Shown: positions 53,300-62,697, counted from the first letter of the stretch. The stretch is DNA of 64,000 nt from Youxingia wuxianensis (GCF_014385085.1 NZ_JACRTD010000004.1:124001-188000), one strand, 5' to 3'. The notes: generated from the letters alone by a model not told the origin. Translations and numbers: made by a program.

Positions 53300-53375
53300 A
53301 AGCGGCGGCCCTGTCTAGGAATATACATAAAGCTGTCCGCCGGCAGGGCGGACAAATCTATGGACAAAAATTAAA

Positions 53376-53407
53376 CGGCAACGGGACTTCCCGTTGCCGC
53401 TTTTTTT
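53376..53407 (+). terminator. Intrinsic terminator
   Basis: CGGCAACGGG pairs with CCCGTTGCCG (10 bp, loop ACTT), then C and seven Ts. It closes the rpsT-small gene unit. Upstream, GTCCGCC/GGCGGAC forms another hairpin near 53338-53354. Confidence 0.9.
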
Positions 53408-53508
53408 GATATATCAGATTTTCACAGCCGTCCAGAAGCCGGCGGTCATCGTTATCCAAGGTCTTGGAAAATGACAGCCTTGCAGTCATCCATAAATGGG
53501 AAAACTTC

Positions 53509-54372
53509 TTAAAGCAGCTCGTAATTTTTCAGCACCTCTCGATGGGTGAGCCACTCCAGACATTTTTCCAGCATCACTCCATAGCGGGTGTCCGTACCAT
53601 AGCTGAATGTGGTTTTAATCGCCAGCTCGATAAACCGGGTAGCCCGGTCCATGGCAATAGGAAAGCTGTCCCCTGTAATCATCGCCCCCGTCATCACACT
53701 GGCAAAAATATCTCCTGTGCCTGGATAGGCGGCCGGAACATAATCATACCGCACACACCAGAAGGCGTTTTCTTCCCGGTCATACCCTACATTGGCCATT
53801 TCTCCGGAAACCAGCGCCGCCCCAGTGATCACTACATACCTCGGTCCCAATTCAGACAGACGCGCCAACATGCTTTTCAGCTTTTGCCGGGTAAACGGCT
53901 CATGGGAAAACGGTTCCCCCAATAAAATAAATGCTTCTGTGGGATTGGGCGTAATAATATCCGCAACCTTTACCAACTCACTCATGCGCGCCATCAGCTC
54001 GGGGGTACAGGTTCGATATGCTTTGCCGTGATCCCCCATTACCGGATCCACCACCGCCAGCGCTTTGGGATAAGCGGCGAAAAATTCCTTGCAATAGGTC
54101 ACTTGGGCAGAGTTGGACAAAAAGCCGGAATAGATGCTTTCAAAATCCAATTCCAGCCGTTTGAAATGTTCTATGCAGGGACGGATATAATCCGTTAAGT
54201 CCCGAAACTCCACCTCTCCCAGCCCGCCGGTATGGGTGGAGAGCACCGCCGTAGGCACTGGGCATACCTGTACGCCCATAGCAGAAAGGGTGGGGATCAC
54301 CACGCTCAAGGAGCTTCTTCCAAACCCTGGAAGCCCATGGATGGCGGCGACTCTCGGAGGTATGTTTCCCAT
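53509..54372 (-). CDS. pdxY: Pyridoxamine/pyridoxal kinase
   Basis: 287-residue ribokinase-fold vitamin B6 kinase. N-terminal AIHGLPGFGRSSLSVVIPTLSAMG, VDPVMGDHGKAY, ITPNPTEAFILLGE and catalytic PGTGDIFASVMTGAM are present. Makes PLP vitamers from salvage. Single gene; RBS GGACGG weak. Confidence 0.88.
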   Translation of the reverse strand: MGNIPPRVAAIHGLPGFGRSSLSVVIPTLSAMGVQVCPVPTAVLSTHTGGLGEVEFRDLTDYIRPCIEHFKRLELDFESIYSGFLSNSAQVTYCKEFFAAYPKALAVVDPVMGDHGKAYRTCTPELMARMSELVKVADIITPNPTEAFILLGEPFSHEPFTRQKLKSMLARLSELGPRYVVITGAALVSGEMANVGYDREENAFWCVRYDYVPAAYPGTGDIFASVMTGAMITGDSFPIAMDRATRFIELAIKTTFSYGTDTRYGVMLEKCLEWLTHREVLKNYELL

Positions 54373-54493
54373 AAAAATTCCGTCCTTTGTTTAAAAAATT
54401 TTAAAAAATTCCATTCGATATTTTCCCCTGAAACGGAGAAACTAATTTTAAGACAAAAATTCTGATAGATTTATAAAAACGGAGGCAACGCAC

Positions 54494-54679
54494 ATGAACA
54501 AAGCCACAGGCACCGCAGTTACCGGAATCGCTGTAGCGATGGCGGCGGGCACCGCCGCATATATGCTCAGCCATAAAAGAGGACATTCCTCTACCAGCAA
54601 AAAGTTAAAAAAGAACGCTTCCAAAGCGATTAAGACTATGGGCAACATTTTGGACAGCGTAGATTACATGATCCACTGA
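54494..54679 (+). CDS. Small 61-residue protein of unknown function
   Basis: MNKATGTAVTGIAVAM opening and a short hydrophobic Ala/Gly segment (about 8-24) followed by a basic Lys/Ser-rich part and NILDSVDYMIH end. It resembles small envelope-associated proteins of Clostridia but no family is certain. A ribosome site (CGGAGG) is present and a terminator follows. Confidence 0.6.
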   Translation: MNKATGTAVTGIAVAMAAGTAAYMLSHKRGHSSTSKKLKKNASKAIKTMGNILDSVDYMIH

Positions 54680-54687
54680 CAAAACAA

Positions 54688-54734
54688 AAAATTGCCGTCC
54701 GTTTTATGATAATTAAAAACGGACGGCAATTTTT
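54688..54734. terminator. Bidirectional terminator
   Basis: 18-bp stem AAAATTGCCGTCCGTTTT with its complement at 54716-54733, shared by the small protein gene and the convergent potassium transporter gene. Confidence 0.9.
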
Positions 54735-56106
54735 ATCCTATCATAATTTTGCCTTCCGGAATAATTTCTTTCCTGCTTCCCGGAGGTCTCATGGCCATGG
54801 AAAGCACAAACGCCACCGGCCCTACGCGTCCCACAAACATAGAAAAGATCAGCAGAAACCGGCAGATCACCGGGGCCGTTTGAGAAATTCCCACAGAAAG
54901 GCCCACCGTCGCAAAACCAGACACCGCTTCAAAGAAAGCGTCCACGCCGCTTACATTGTACTCTTGAGACATGGTAATGATAATCCCGGCGGTGGTAGCG
55001 GTTACTACCAGCATTGCCAGCACCAATACCGCCAAGGATTTGTATACTGCGTTTTTATCCACCTTGCGGTGCATAATGATCGTGTCCTCATATCCCTTGG
55101 CAACGCATACCACCGTCATAAAAATCACCGCCAAAGTAGTGATTTTTATACCGCCTCCCGTAGAACCCGGCGCGGCGCCAAAAAACATCAGAATGGAAGA
55201 GAACACCTTGGTATCGTCATGCATCGCCGCCAGATCAATCGAGTTAAATCCTGCCGTACGGCAGCTCACCGACTGAAACAGAGATGCGGTAAATTTTTGT
55301 CCGATCCCCGGCAGAGAACCAATGGTACTCGGGTTGTTCCACTCGCTCAGAGCAAACACCAATGTCCCGGCGACAATCAAAATCCCTGTTACAATCAATA
55401 CCACACGGGTATGAAGGGTCAATTTTTTCGTTTTACGATATTCCAGTACGTCATGGATAACAATAAAGCCGATTCCTCCGATGATAATCAGCAGCATAAT
55501 AGTATACATCACCACAGGATTGCCATTATAATTCATCAGGGAGCAAAACTCCCCTTCCCTGCCTAAAATATCAAATCCAGCATTGCAAAAAGCGGAAACA
55601 GATAAAAAGATGGAGATAAAAATTCCTTCCGCCCCATATTTTGGAATAAAGCTGGTCGCCAAAAGCGCCGCACCGGCAAGCTCAACGATCAGCGCCGTCA
55701 TAATCACCGTTTTAATCAGTTTGGCAATATCCGTCTGTCCCAGGGAGCTGACGGATTCCTGCGCCAGATGCATACTGCGCAGCCCCATTTTTTTGCCGAT
55801 TACAATATTAAAAAATGAAGTCAGCGTCACCAGCCCCAGCCCGCCGATTTGAATTAAGGCCAAGATGACACACTGGCCAAATATAGTCCAATGGGCATAG
55901 GTATCGTAAACAATCAAACCGGTCACGCAGGTGGCGGAGGTCGCCGTATATAGCGCGTCCACAAAGGACGTGACTACACCGTCCTTATTGGAAATCGGCA
56001 GCATTAAAAGCAGCGTCCCTGTGAGAATCACCACAAAAAAGCTGACAGAAATCATTCTGGCCGGCAGCGAAAACAAATGTTTATGCATAGGTTTTGGAGT
56101 ATCCAA
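54733..56106 (-). CDS. Potassium uptake protein, TrkH/KtrB family
   Basis: 457-residue membrane transporter with four M1-P-M2 repeats: pore motifs such as TSATCVTGL, SVSAFCNAGFD, SVSCRTAGFNS and AVSGFATVGLSVG carry the selectivity glycines. Length fits KtrB. The KtrA/TrkA RCK partner is not in the window. Ten bases from the NUDIX gene upstream. Confidence 0.92.
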   Translation of the reverse strand: MDTPKPMHKHLFSLPARMISVSFFVVILTGTLLLMLPISNKDGVVTSFVDALYTATSATCVTGLIVYDTYAHWTIFGQCVILALIQIGGLGLVTLTSFFNIVIGKKMGLRSMHLAQESVSSLGQTDIAKLIKTVIMTALIVELAGAALLATSFIPKYGAEGIFISIFLSVSAFCNAGFDILGREGEFCSLMNYNGNPVVMYTIMLLIIIGGIGFIVIHDVLEYRKTKKLTLHTRVVLIVTGILIVAGTLVFALSEWNNPSTIGSLPGIGQKFTASLFQSVSCRTAGFNSIDLAAMHDDTKVFSSILMFFGAAPGSTGGGIKITTLAVIFMTVVCVAKGYEDTIIMHRKVDKNAVYKSLAVLVLAMLVVTATTAGIIITMSQEYNVSGVDAFFEAVSGFATVGLSVGISQTAPVICRFLLIFSMFVGRVGPVAFVLSMAMRPPGSRKEIIPEGKIMIG

Positions 56107-56115
56107 TGGTTTCCC

Positions 56116-56538
56116 CTACTCTTTCTCGATTAAGAATTTTTTTGCTTGGCTGATAAGGTTTTTGTCGTTTTTAAACGTTACCATGCTGTCCGCCTGTTCC
56201 AGCGGGCACCAGCGGTATTCACTAATTTCTTCCTCCTGTTTTTTTACTGTATCATTCTCTGGGTATCCTAAAAAATATACCACCTGTTTTTTTACATGGG
56301 GTTTTGGGTAATATTCCACACTCTGACGAAACCCTTCCCTTAAATTCACATCCAGACCGGTTTCTTCTTTAATCTCCCGCAGCGCGGTTTGAAGTTCATT
56401 TTCTCCCTGCTCCACATGGCCTTTCGGGAAGGACCAATGGCCGCCGTACCTGTGTTTTATAAGTAAAAGCTCATACTTATCCTGTTTTTTGCGGTACACT
56501 AGCGCACCGCAGGATTTTTCCCGAATTATAACAATCAC
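56116..56538 (-). CDS. NUDIX hydrolase
   Basis: About 140 residues. The NUDIX box GHVEQGENELQTALREIKEETGLD is complete; the preceding sequence RYGGHWSFPKGH and SCGALVYRKKQD resemble diadenosine polyphosphate/ nucleotide pyrophosphatases. GTG at 56538 gives a standard N-terminus; a TTG at 56595 would add 19 atypical residues. Cotranscribed with the potassium transporter gene. Confidence 0.85.
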   Translation of the reverse strand: MIVIIREKSCGALVYRKKQDKYELLLIKHRYGGHWSFPKGHVEQGENELQTALREIKEETGLDVNLREGFRQSVEYYPKPHVKKQVVYFLGYPENDTVKKQEEEISEYRWCPLEQADSMVTFKNDKNLISQAKKFLIEKE

Positions 56539-56781
56539 TCGCTTTCCCAGGACTACTGCCCAGCCAGGCGTCCATCGCGCCCGCTGTTCTCCCAAGCCCT
56601 TTTCTCAGGCACAGTATCCTTTACACCATTTAATATATAAATTATAATATACCACTTTTCCTATGATTTTAAAAGGGTGTTTATCTTATTTTCACATCTT
56701 TTTTATCCGGTCTGATCCAATAGGGACCGCCGGTTGTTGACAAAAAATCCTTGGGGCTGTAAAATAATACTTGTTCTTTTT

Positions 56782-56856
56782 GCCCCCATAGTTAAATGGA
56801 TATAACAAGCCCCTCCTAAGGGCTAGTTGTAGGTTCGATTCCTACTGGGGGTGCCA
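56782..56856 (+). tRNA. tRNA-Arg (CCT)
   Basis: 75-nt cloverleaf with encoded CCA. Acceptor GCCCCCA/TGGGGGT, anticodon stem-loop GCCC-CTCCTAA-GGGC (anticodon CCT), T-arm with GGTTCGATTCC. No overlap with neighbouring genes. Confidence 0.9.
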
Positions 56857-56868
56857 GCAAAAAACATC

Positions 56869-56901
56869 AAAAGGCCGGTGAATGTGTTCACCGGCCTTTT
56901 T
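56869..56901. terminator. Terminator shared by tRNA-Arg and glgP
   Basis: AAAAGGCCGGTGAA pairs with TTCACCGGCCTTTT (14 bp, loop TGTG), flanked by A and T runs so it works in both directions. Confidence 0.9.
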
Positions 56902-56905
56902 CTTT

Positions 56906-59239
56906 TTATCCGATATCCCATATTTCATTGGCATATTCCATAATAGTGCGGTCGCTGGAAAACTTCCCTGCATTGGCGGTGTTTAAAAAACACTTGCGGG
57001 TAAAAGAAAGCCGGTCGGCATAATCCCTATTTACTTTCAGTCTTTGCTCACAGTAGGGGATAAAGTCCAGCAGCAGATAATACTGATCCGCTTTGTGCCA
57101 GTCGGCCCCTTCCAAAAGGGAATCATACAGCTCTTTGAACATTCCGGTTTTACCGTCGCTGAATGTGCCGTCAATCAGAGTGTCCACCACCCGCTTGATC
57201 CGGGGATTTTCCTCATACAGTTTTTTGGGATGATAGCTGTCCCGCGCCTCCTCAATCTCCTGTACCGTAGCGCCGAAAATATAGTTGTTTTCCTCGCCGG
57301 CCCGCTCCACAATTTCAATGTTCGCCCCATCCAAAGTTCCTAGGGTGACCGCGCCGTTTAACATAAATTTCATATTGCTGGTACCGGAAGCTTCGGTGCC
57401 CGCGGTGGAAATCTGCTCGGAAATATCCGCTGCCGGAATAAGTTTCTGGGCATAGGAAACGTTATAATTCTGGACAAACAGAACCTGCATCTTTCCTTTC
57501 ATCTTTGGATCCCCGTTAATCAGCCGGGCAATTTCATTGATAAACTTAATAATTCCTTTTGCCCGGTAATAGCCTGGAGCCGCTTTGGCTCCGAAAAGAA
57601 ATACTGTGGGATAAAAGTCCTTTACCCGCCCGTCCTTCAGACCAAAATAAATATCCAAAATACAAAAGGCGTTTAACAGCTGGCGCTTATATTCATGCAG
57701 GCGTTTGATCTGCACGTCAAAAATAAAGTCCGCGCATAGCTGTACCCCTTCCTGCTCTTTAATATAGGCGCAGAGTTCTTTTTTCTTTTCCGCTTTTATC
57801 TCCATAAACTGAGCGAGAACCGTGCTGTCATCCGCCAGCGGGCGCAGCCTTTCCAGCTGGTCCAGATCGGTAATCCACCCGTCTCCAATCTTTTGTGTGA
57901 TAAAATCAGCCAACGGACGGTTGCATAAAGCCAGCCAACGGCGTTGGGTAATCCCGTTGGTCTTATTGTTAAACCGGTCGGGATACAGCGAAAACCATTC
58001 ATGCAGTACCCGGTCTTTTAAAATTTCTGTATGGATACGCGCCACCCCGTTGGTGGAATGAGTGGCATAGATAGCCATACGGGCCATATGCACCATATTT
58101 GTGCAGACAATTTTATACTTTTCCTGATCGCCGCCTAAAATTCCGCAGGAGCGCAGTTCCCGTTTCAGGCTGTCATCGATCATCACCACGTAAGGGTATA
58201 CGGATGGCAAGACGGATACGAACAGGTTCACATCCCATTTTTCCAGCGCCTCCGCCATAATGGTATGATTGGTGTAAGCGAAAGTATCCTTTACAATGGT
58301 AAACGCCTGGTCAAAGGGAAGGTGGTATTCTCCCATCAAAATGCGCAGCAGTTCCGGGATAGACACTGTGGGATGGGTATCGTTAAGCTGAATAGCGTAT
58401 TCCTGGGAGAAAAAAGAAAAGTCTTCCCCATGGCGGGCTACATATTCCCGCAGAATGCTCTGCAGGGAGGCGCTGGAGAAAAAATACTGCTGTTTTAGCC
58501 GCAGGCGTTTGCCTTGGGGGGTATCGTCGTTGGGATAAAGCACCGCGGAAATCCATTCCGCCTCATCCCGCTCTTTCACCGCCAGCTCGTACTGCTGTTT
58601 ATTAAACAGATCAAAATCAAATTCATTCACACCCTGAGCCTCCCACAGCCGCAGGGTGTTGATTGTTTTTCCTCCAAAACCGATCACCGGCATATCATAC
58701 GGAACCGCCCAGACCTTCTGGTCGCCAAACTCCACCATCACTTTTTCCTGGGGACGGCAAACGCTCCAGGGATCTCCAAAACGAAGCCAGTCGTCGGCGG
58801 TTTCCTTTTGAAAACCGTCCTTAAAATACTGCTTGAATAGCCCGTAACGGTAGCGGATGCCATACCCGTCCAAAGGCAGGTTATGAGTGGCGGCGGAATC
58901 CAAAAAGCAGGCGGCCAGCCGTCCCAGCCCGCCGTTTCCCAGAGCGTCGTCCTCAATCTGTTCAAACACCGCCGGGTCTATGCCGTGCTGTTTAAGATAG
59001 TCCTCGCATTTTTCCAGCAGCCTTAAATTCATCAGGTTGCTGTATACCAGCCGCCCCACTAAAAATTCCGCGGAAAAATAACAGGCCCGTTTTTTCCCCG
59101 GCTGCTTGTGCCAGCTGGGAGCCAAAAAACGCATAGCCGCTTTGGACACGGCGTTATATAGCTGTGTCGGTGTGGCGTCCTGGGGAGTTTTCCCATACTC
59201 CAGTTCTAAAAACGAACTGATTTCTTTTTCAAATTTCAT
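56906..59239 (-). CDS. glgP: Glycogen/maltodextrin phosphorylase
   Basis: 777-residue PLP-dependent phosphorylase producing glucose-1-phosphate. Conserved: EQIEDDALGNGGLGRLAACFLDS, NDTHPTVSIPEL, NHTIMAEALEKWD, TNGITQRRWL, RLHEYKRQ and the PLP lysine in GTEASGTSNMKFMLNGA. ATG at 59239 is chosen because GGGAGG lies nine bases before it; the annotated-length alternative six codons upstream places the ribosome site inside the gene. Cotranscribed behind malQ. Confidence 0.95.
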   Translation of the reverse strand: MKFEKEISSFLELEYGKTPQDATPTQLYNAVSKAAMRFLAPSWHKQPGKKRACYFSAEFLVGRLVYSNLMNLRLLEKCEDYLKQHGIDPAVFEQIEDDALGNGGLGRLAACFLDSAATHNLPLDGYGIRYRYGLFKQYFKDGFQKETADDWLRFGDPWSVCRPQEKVMVEFGDQKVWAVPYDMPVIGFGGKTINTLRLWEAQGVNEFDFDLFNKQQYELAVKERDEAEWISAVLYPNDDTPQGKRLRLKQQYFFSSASLQSILREYVARHGEDFSFFSQEYAIQLNDTHPTVSIPELLRILMGEYHLPFDQAFTIVKDTFAYTNHTIMAEALEKWDVNLFVSVLPSVYPYVVMIDDSLKRELRSCGILGGDQEKYKIVCTNMVHMARMAIYATHSTNGVARIHTEILKDRVLHEWFSLYPDRFNNKTNGITQRRWLALCNRPLADFITQKIGDGWITDLDQLERLRPLADDSTVLAQFMEIKAEKKKELCAYIKEQEGVQLCADFIFDVQIKRLHEYKRQLLNAFCILDIYFGLKDGRVKDFYPTVFLFGAKAAPGYYRAKGIIKFINEIARLINGDPKMKGKMQVLFVQNYNVSYAQKLIPAADISEQISTAGTEASGTSNMKFMLNGAVTLGTLDGANIEIVERAGEENNYIFGATVQEIEEARDSYHPKKLYEENPRIKRVVDTLIDGTFSDGKTGMFKELYDSLLEGADWHKADQYYLLLDFIPYCEQRLKVNRDYADRLSFTRKCFLNTANAGKFSSDRTIMEYANEIWDIG

Positions 59240-59257
59240 CGCTTTGTTGCCTCCCAT

Positions 59258-60757
59258 TTATCTCGCGTAAAGTATCGTTAACTGTTTTATCTTTTGGGCC
59301 AGTTCAGGGGTCAGCTGTTCTTTTAACAGCCGCCAGCGCCAGTTTCCTCCCAAAGTGGAAGGGGTGTTCATCCGGGCGGTGTTATCCAGCTCTAAAAAAT
59401 CCTGCATCTGGAAAATAGCGGTGTTGGCCGCGCTGGCATACCCCGCCCGAATAACCGCTGCCGGAAGCTGGCTGTTTTGGTTAACTCCCAGATACTGCCG
59501 GGCAAACTGCTGTACCTTTCGCTTTTGGCGGGGGAAAAATCCCGCAAGGGTTTCATTATCATGAGTTCCTCCATATACTACGCAGTTTTTTTCATAATGG
59601 CAGGGGAGATTTTCGTTGGAACTGTCCCCGTCAAAAGCAAACTCCAGTACTTTCATTCCAGGATAGCCACTTTTTTTCTGGATTTTGCGCACCTGGGGAA
59701 TCACAATCCCCAAATCCTCGGCGATCACCCGCTTTTTGCCCATCACCTGGCTGATAGCGGCAATTAATTCTTCCCCCGGTCCGGTAATCCACACTCCATG
59801 CTCGGCCGTAGGGTCCCCAGCGGGAATGGAGTAGTAATGGGCAATCCCCACAAAATGGTCAATACGAATGACGTCGTATAACCGGCAGGAAAAGGACATT
59901 CGTTGTTTCCACCACCAAAAGTCCTCCTTTTTCATCCGATCCCAGTCATACAGCGGATTTCCCCACAATTGTCCGGTGCGGGAAAACAAGTCCGGCGGCA
60001 CCCCCGCTACACGGGTAGGCTGTTTTTCCTTATCAAGCTGAAACAGTTCCCCATGCTCCCATACATCAGCGCTGTCCAATGCCACATAGATGGGGATATC
60101 TCCGATAATTTCAATTCCATTTTCGTTGGCGTATGCCTTCAGCCGATCCCATTGGCGGAAAAATTCAAACTGGCAGTATTGCCAGAACTGGGCTTCCTTT
60201 TGCAGCTTCAACTGGTATCCCTTTAATGCTTTCGGCTGGCGCAGGCGGATATCCTGCGGCCACAGCAGCCATTCCTTGCCTCCAAAATAGGTTTTTACCG
60301 CCATATAAAGGCTATACTGTTCCAACCAAAACTTATTTTCTTCATAAAACTGCTTAAACTCTTTTGTCTGCTGATGCCTGCTGCGGGAAAAGGCGGTCAT
60401 TAATACTTTAAAACGGGCTTTATAAAGGGATTGGTAATCTACCTGTCCCTCATCCCTGCCCCAAAAGGGCTCCTCTATCTCTTCCTGGGTAAGCAGGCCC
60501 TGCTGCCGCAATAAGTCCAAATCAATAAAATAGGGATTTCCCGCAAATGCGGAAAAACTTTGATAGGGACTGTCCCCATAGCTGGTAGGTCCCAAAGGAA
60601 GCACCTGCCAATATTTTTGGCCCGCGGATTTCAAAAAATCCACAAACTCATAGGCAGCCTGCCCAAAGGCGCCTATTCCATAAGGGGAGGGCAAACTGCT
60701 CACCGGCAGCAGTATCCCGGCCCCCCGTTCCATTGGCTTTTGTTTTTTTATTCTCAT
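59258..60757 (-). CDS. malQ: 4-alpha-glucanotransferase (amylomaltase)
   Basis: 499-residue GH77 enzyme that rearranges maltodextrins. Family motifs: GILLPVSSLPSPYGIGAFG, QVLPLGPTSYGDSPYQSFSAFAGNPYFIDL, IIGDIPIYV, nucleophile region IRIDHFVGI, IAEDLG with acid/base Glu, and YGGTHDNETL. First gene of the malQ-glgP pair; stop adjoins the glgP ribosome site. Confidence 0.95.
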   Translation of the reverse strand: MRIKKQKPMERGAGILLPVSSLPSPYGIGAFGQAAYEFVDFLKSAGQKYWQVLPLGPTSYGDSPYQSFSAFAGNPYFIDLDLLRQQGLLTQEEIEEPFWGRDEGQVDYQSLYKARFKVLMTAFSRSRHQQTKEFKQFYEENKFWLEQYSLYMAVKTYFGGKEWLLWPQDIRLRQPKALKGYQLKLQKEAQFWQYCQFEFFRQWDRLKAYANENGIEIIGDIPIYVALDSADVWEHGELFQLDKEKQPTRVAGVPPDLFSRTGQLWGNPLYDWDRMKKEDFWWWKQRMSFSCRLYDVIRIDHFVGIAHYYSIPAGDPTAEHGVWITGPGEELIAAISQVMGKKRVIAEDLGIVIPQVRKIQKKSGYPGMKVLEFAFDGDSSNENLPCHYEKNCVVYGGTHDNETLAGFFPRQKRKVQQFARQYLGVNQNSQLPAAVIRAGYASAANTAIFQMQDFLELDNTARMNTPSTLGGNWRWRLLKEQLTPELAQKIKQLTILYAR

Positions 60758-60864
60758 GGCTCCCTACCTTCCGTTATGAAAATTTTTCGCTGTCCGCTAA
60801 TCAAAGTATATCCACCGGAAAGTTTCCTATTCTTACACCCTTTCCCTTGGAAATTTGCGTCCTA

Positions 60865-60893
60865 ATTTTAACATTTATTTTCCACAAGTACAA
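60865..60893 (-). promoter_or_regulatory. Promoter of malQ-glgP
   Basis: Minus-strand TTGTAC (60888-60893), 17-bp spacer, TAAAAT (60865-60870), about 110 bases before malQ. Confidence 0.5.
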
Positions 60894-60953
60894 TATATTC
60901 CCATTTGTATCAAGGTTTTCATACAAACAGCCCTTCTTTTTTTCATCATTTGT

Positions 60954-60961
60954 GGTATACT
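60954..60961 (+). promoter_or_regulatory. Extended -10 promoter of the CPBP gene
   Basis: TGGTATACT: TGn extension plus TATACT (60956-60961), 35 bases before the start codon. No clear -35. Confidence 0.45.
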
Positions 60962-60996
60962 TTTATTATCTTATATTAACAGGAGAAGTTCCCTCT

Positions 60997-62058
60997 ATGA
61001 ACGACTACTATAATGACCGGCAGCCGGAACATTCTGATTCCACTCCGCCGGAGTATCCCCCGTCTTTCCGCGGCGGCGCTTTGCCGCCTTATTCAAATGA
61101 TTTTCTTGAGCGGCACAAATGCGCACTTGTTTTAAAAGGGCGCAGCAACGGGTTGGCGCTTACGATTATTGTCAGCCTGCTTATTCTTTATCTCTTTCAG
61201 CTGTTTGGATTTCAAATAGCTTATTTTCTTTTGGATCTCTTTACTTTCCAGCTGCTTCCAGTGAATACCGTATATGAAATGTGCAATACCGCGCTGTATG
61301 TCATCGTTTTTTTCCTGCCGTATCTGGTGTATGCTGCGGTTATAAAGTATCCCTTTATGCAAATACCCCATGACCCGCCTAAAGTGAAAATTCTGCTCTC
61401 CTGTACCGGCGTTACGTTGGGGGCCTCCGTAGTGGGTATGCTCACCGCGATGGTGGCGGCGGTTTTCTTTTCCCTTTTCGGACTTTTCCCGATGGAGGTG
61501 CCTTTTTATCTCCCGCCGGAACCTTCTGCCGCCGTGCTGTATATACTCAACTCTACCCTGGTGCCGGCTGTAATTGAAGAGGCCGCTTACCGGGGGATTG
61601 TGCTGGGGTCCCTGCGTCAGTTCGGCGACCGATTTGCCATTGTGGTTTCCGCCTTGCTGTTCGGCCTCCTTCACCGGAATATGACCCAGTTTCCCAACGC
61701 TTTTCTGCTGGGAATTTTGTTGGGGTACTTTATGGTAAAAACAAATTCTATCTGGACTTCTATGTTTATTCATTTTACCAACAATTTTCTCATTATCCTG
61801 TTTACCATCGCCACCTATCACCTTTCCCAGGGACCTTATCTGGCGGCTCAGGGGGCGCTGTATCTTTTCTACCTGTGCCTGGGAGGCGCCGGCATTTTCT
61901 ATCTTACAAAAGTAAGGCGGCTGGATATGACTTTGTATCGGATCGGCTGTCCTCTAAGCGAAAAGGAGCTGTACCGCCGTTACCTTGTTAATGTTCCGAT
62001 GATTATGCTGATGCTTCTGTTTGGCTGGCTGATCTATTTAAATTTTACCAAGTTCTAG
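60997..62058 (+). CDS. CPBP-family intramembrane glutamic endopeptidase
   Basis: 353-residue multi-pass membrane protein. A Pro/Ser/Tyr-rich cytoplasmic N-terminus (about 60 residues) precedes eight hydrophobic segments. Catalytic motifs: EEAAYRG (EExxxR), FGLLHRN with the conserved histidine and HFTNN. The ATG at 60997 follows AGGAGAAG; a longer upstream frame has no ribosome site. Substrate unknown. Followed by tadA after ten bases. Confidence 0.88.
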   Translation: MNDYYNDRQPEHSDSTPPEYPPSFRGGALPPYSNDFLERHKCALVLKGRSNGLALTIIVSLLILYLFQLFGFQIAYFLLDLFTFQLLPVNTVYEMCNTALYVIVFFLPYLVYAAVIKYPFMQIPHDPPKVKILLSCTGVTLGASVVGMLTAMVAAVFFSLFGLFPMEVPFYLPPEPSAAVLYILNSTLVPAVIEEAAYRGIVLGSLRQFGDRFAIVVSALLFGLLHRNMTQFPNAFLLGILLGYFMVKTNSIWTSMFIHFTNNFLIILFTIATYHLSQGPYLAAQGALYLFYLCLGGAGIFYLTKVRRLDMTLYRIGCPLSEKELYRRYLVNVPMIMLMLLFGWLIYLNFTKF

Positions 62059-62068
62059 GAGGAAAATA

Positions 62069-62533
62069 ATGGGGTTTGACGACGAATATTACATGTCTCT
62101 GGCGCTTTTGCAGGCACAAAAAGCCGCTGATATGGGAGAAGTCCCGGTGGGGGCGGTGGCAGTGTGGGAAGGGCAGGTGGTCGGCGTCGGCTACAACCGC
62201 CGGGAGACGGGCAAACATGCTCTGGCCCATGCGGAGCTGGAGGCAATCGACGCCGCCTGCCGCAGTCTGGGCGGATGGCGCTTGCATAAATGCGATTTGT
62301 ATGTCACCCTGGAGCCCTGTCCCATGTGCTGCGGAGCGATTATAAACGCCCGTATCCGGCGGGTGATCTACGGAGCCCGAGATCCGAAAGCAGGTTGTTT
62401 AGGGTCTGTATGCGATTTCTGCCAGCTTCCCTTTAATCATAAGCCAGAGATTATAGCCGGGGTGATGGAGACGGAATGTTCCCGTATTTTGTCGGAATTT
62501 TTCCGTGACTTGCGGAAAAACCGGGGAAAGTAA
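62069..62533 (+). CDS. tadA: tRNA-specific adenosine deaminase
   Basis: 154-residue zinc deaminase that converts A34 to inosine in tRNA-Arg(ACG). Zinc and catalytic motifs: HAELEAI (His, Glu) and PCPMCCGAI (two Cys), with MSLALLQAQKA and GVMETECSRILSEFF flanks. RBS AGGAGG; coupled to the CPBP gene. Confidence 0.95.
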   Translation: MGFDDEYYMSLALLQAQKAADMGEVPVGAVAVWEGQVVGVGYNRRETGKHALAHAELEAIDAACRSLGGWRLHKCDLYVTLEPCPMCCGAIINARIRRVIYGARDPKAGCLGSVCDFCQLPFNHKPEIIAGVMETECSRILSEFFRDLRKNRGK

Positions 62534-62537
62534 ACCG

Positions 62538-62561
62538 ACAGCCACAATATCTTGTGGCTGT
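62538..62561 (+). terminator. Stem-loop after tadA
   Basis: ACAGCCACAA pairs with TTGTGGCTGT (10 bp, loop TATC), followed by a weak T-rich tail. Confidence 0.6.
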
Positions 62562-62594
62562 TCATAATTTGTTCACCAAATAGAAATGGGGGCA

Positions 62595-62603
62595 TGGTAT
62601 AAT
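62595..62603 (+). promoter_or_regulatory. Extended -10 promoter of the orphan small RNA
   Basis: TGGTATAAT: TGn plus consensus TATAAT (62598-62603). No strong -35 at 17 bases; extended -10 promoters often need none. Predicted start about 62610. Confidence 0.55.
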
Positions 62604-62609
62604 GACTTG

Positions 62610-62697
62610 CAAGGACTTAAGTGTTCTGAAGTTAATCCCCCTCCTTTATTTTATCTCCTTATACCTTGTGTGACGGGCCGTTGGGCTCGTTTTTTTT
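62610..62697 (+). ncRNA. Putative small RNA between tadA and the nitrilase-like gene
   Basis: About 88 nt from an extended -10 promoter to an intrinsic terminator (ACGGGCC/GGCTCGT stem at 62673-62690 and seven Ts). No open frame with a ribosome site. It holds a 5-bp closing match (CAAGG/CCTTG) and two C-rich, unpaired-looking stretches (TCCCCCTCC and ATCTCCTT) that are complementary to Shine-Dalgarno sequences. No known RNA family recognised; not the SRP RNA by its loop sequences. Confidence 0.5.

Noticed and set aside
54706..55566. 286-residue open frame antisense to the potassium transporter gene
   Set aside because: His/Arg-rich composition typical of an antisense shadow; no ribosome site.
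60733..60996. Longer N-terminus of the CPBP protease
   Set aside because: It covers the promoter region and lacks a ribosome site; ATG 60997 follows AGGAGAAG.
61132..61821. 229-residue minus-strand frame in the CPBP gene
   Set aside because: Antisense to a protein with clear catalytic motifs; composition rich in His/Gln/Lys.
62610..62697. Signal recognition particle RNA, sometimes encoded near tadA
   Set aside because: The conserved GGAA-type apical loop and helix 8 sequences are absent.
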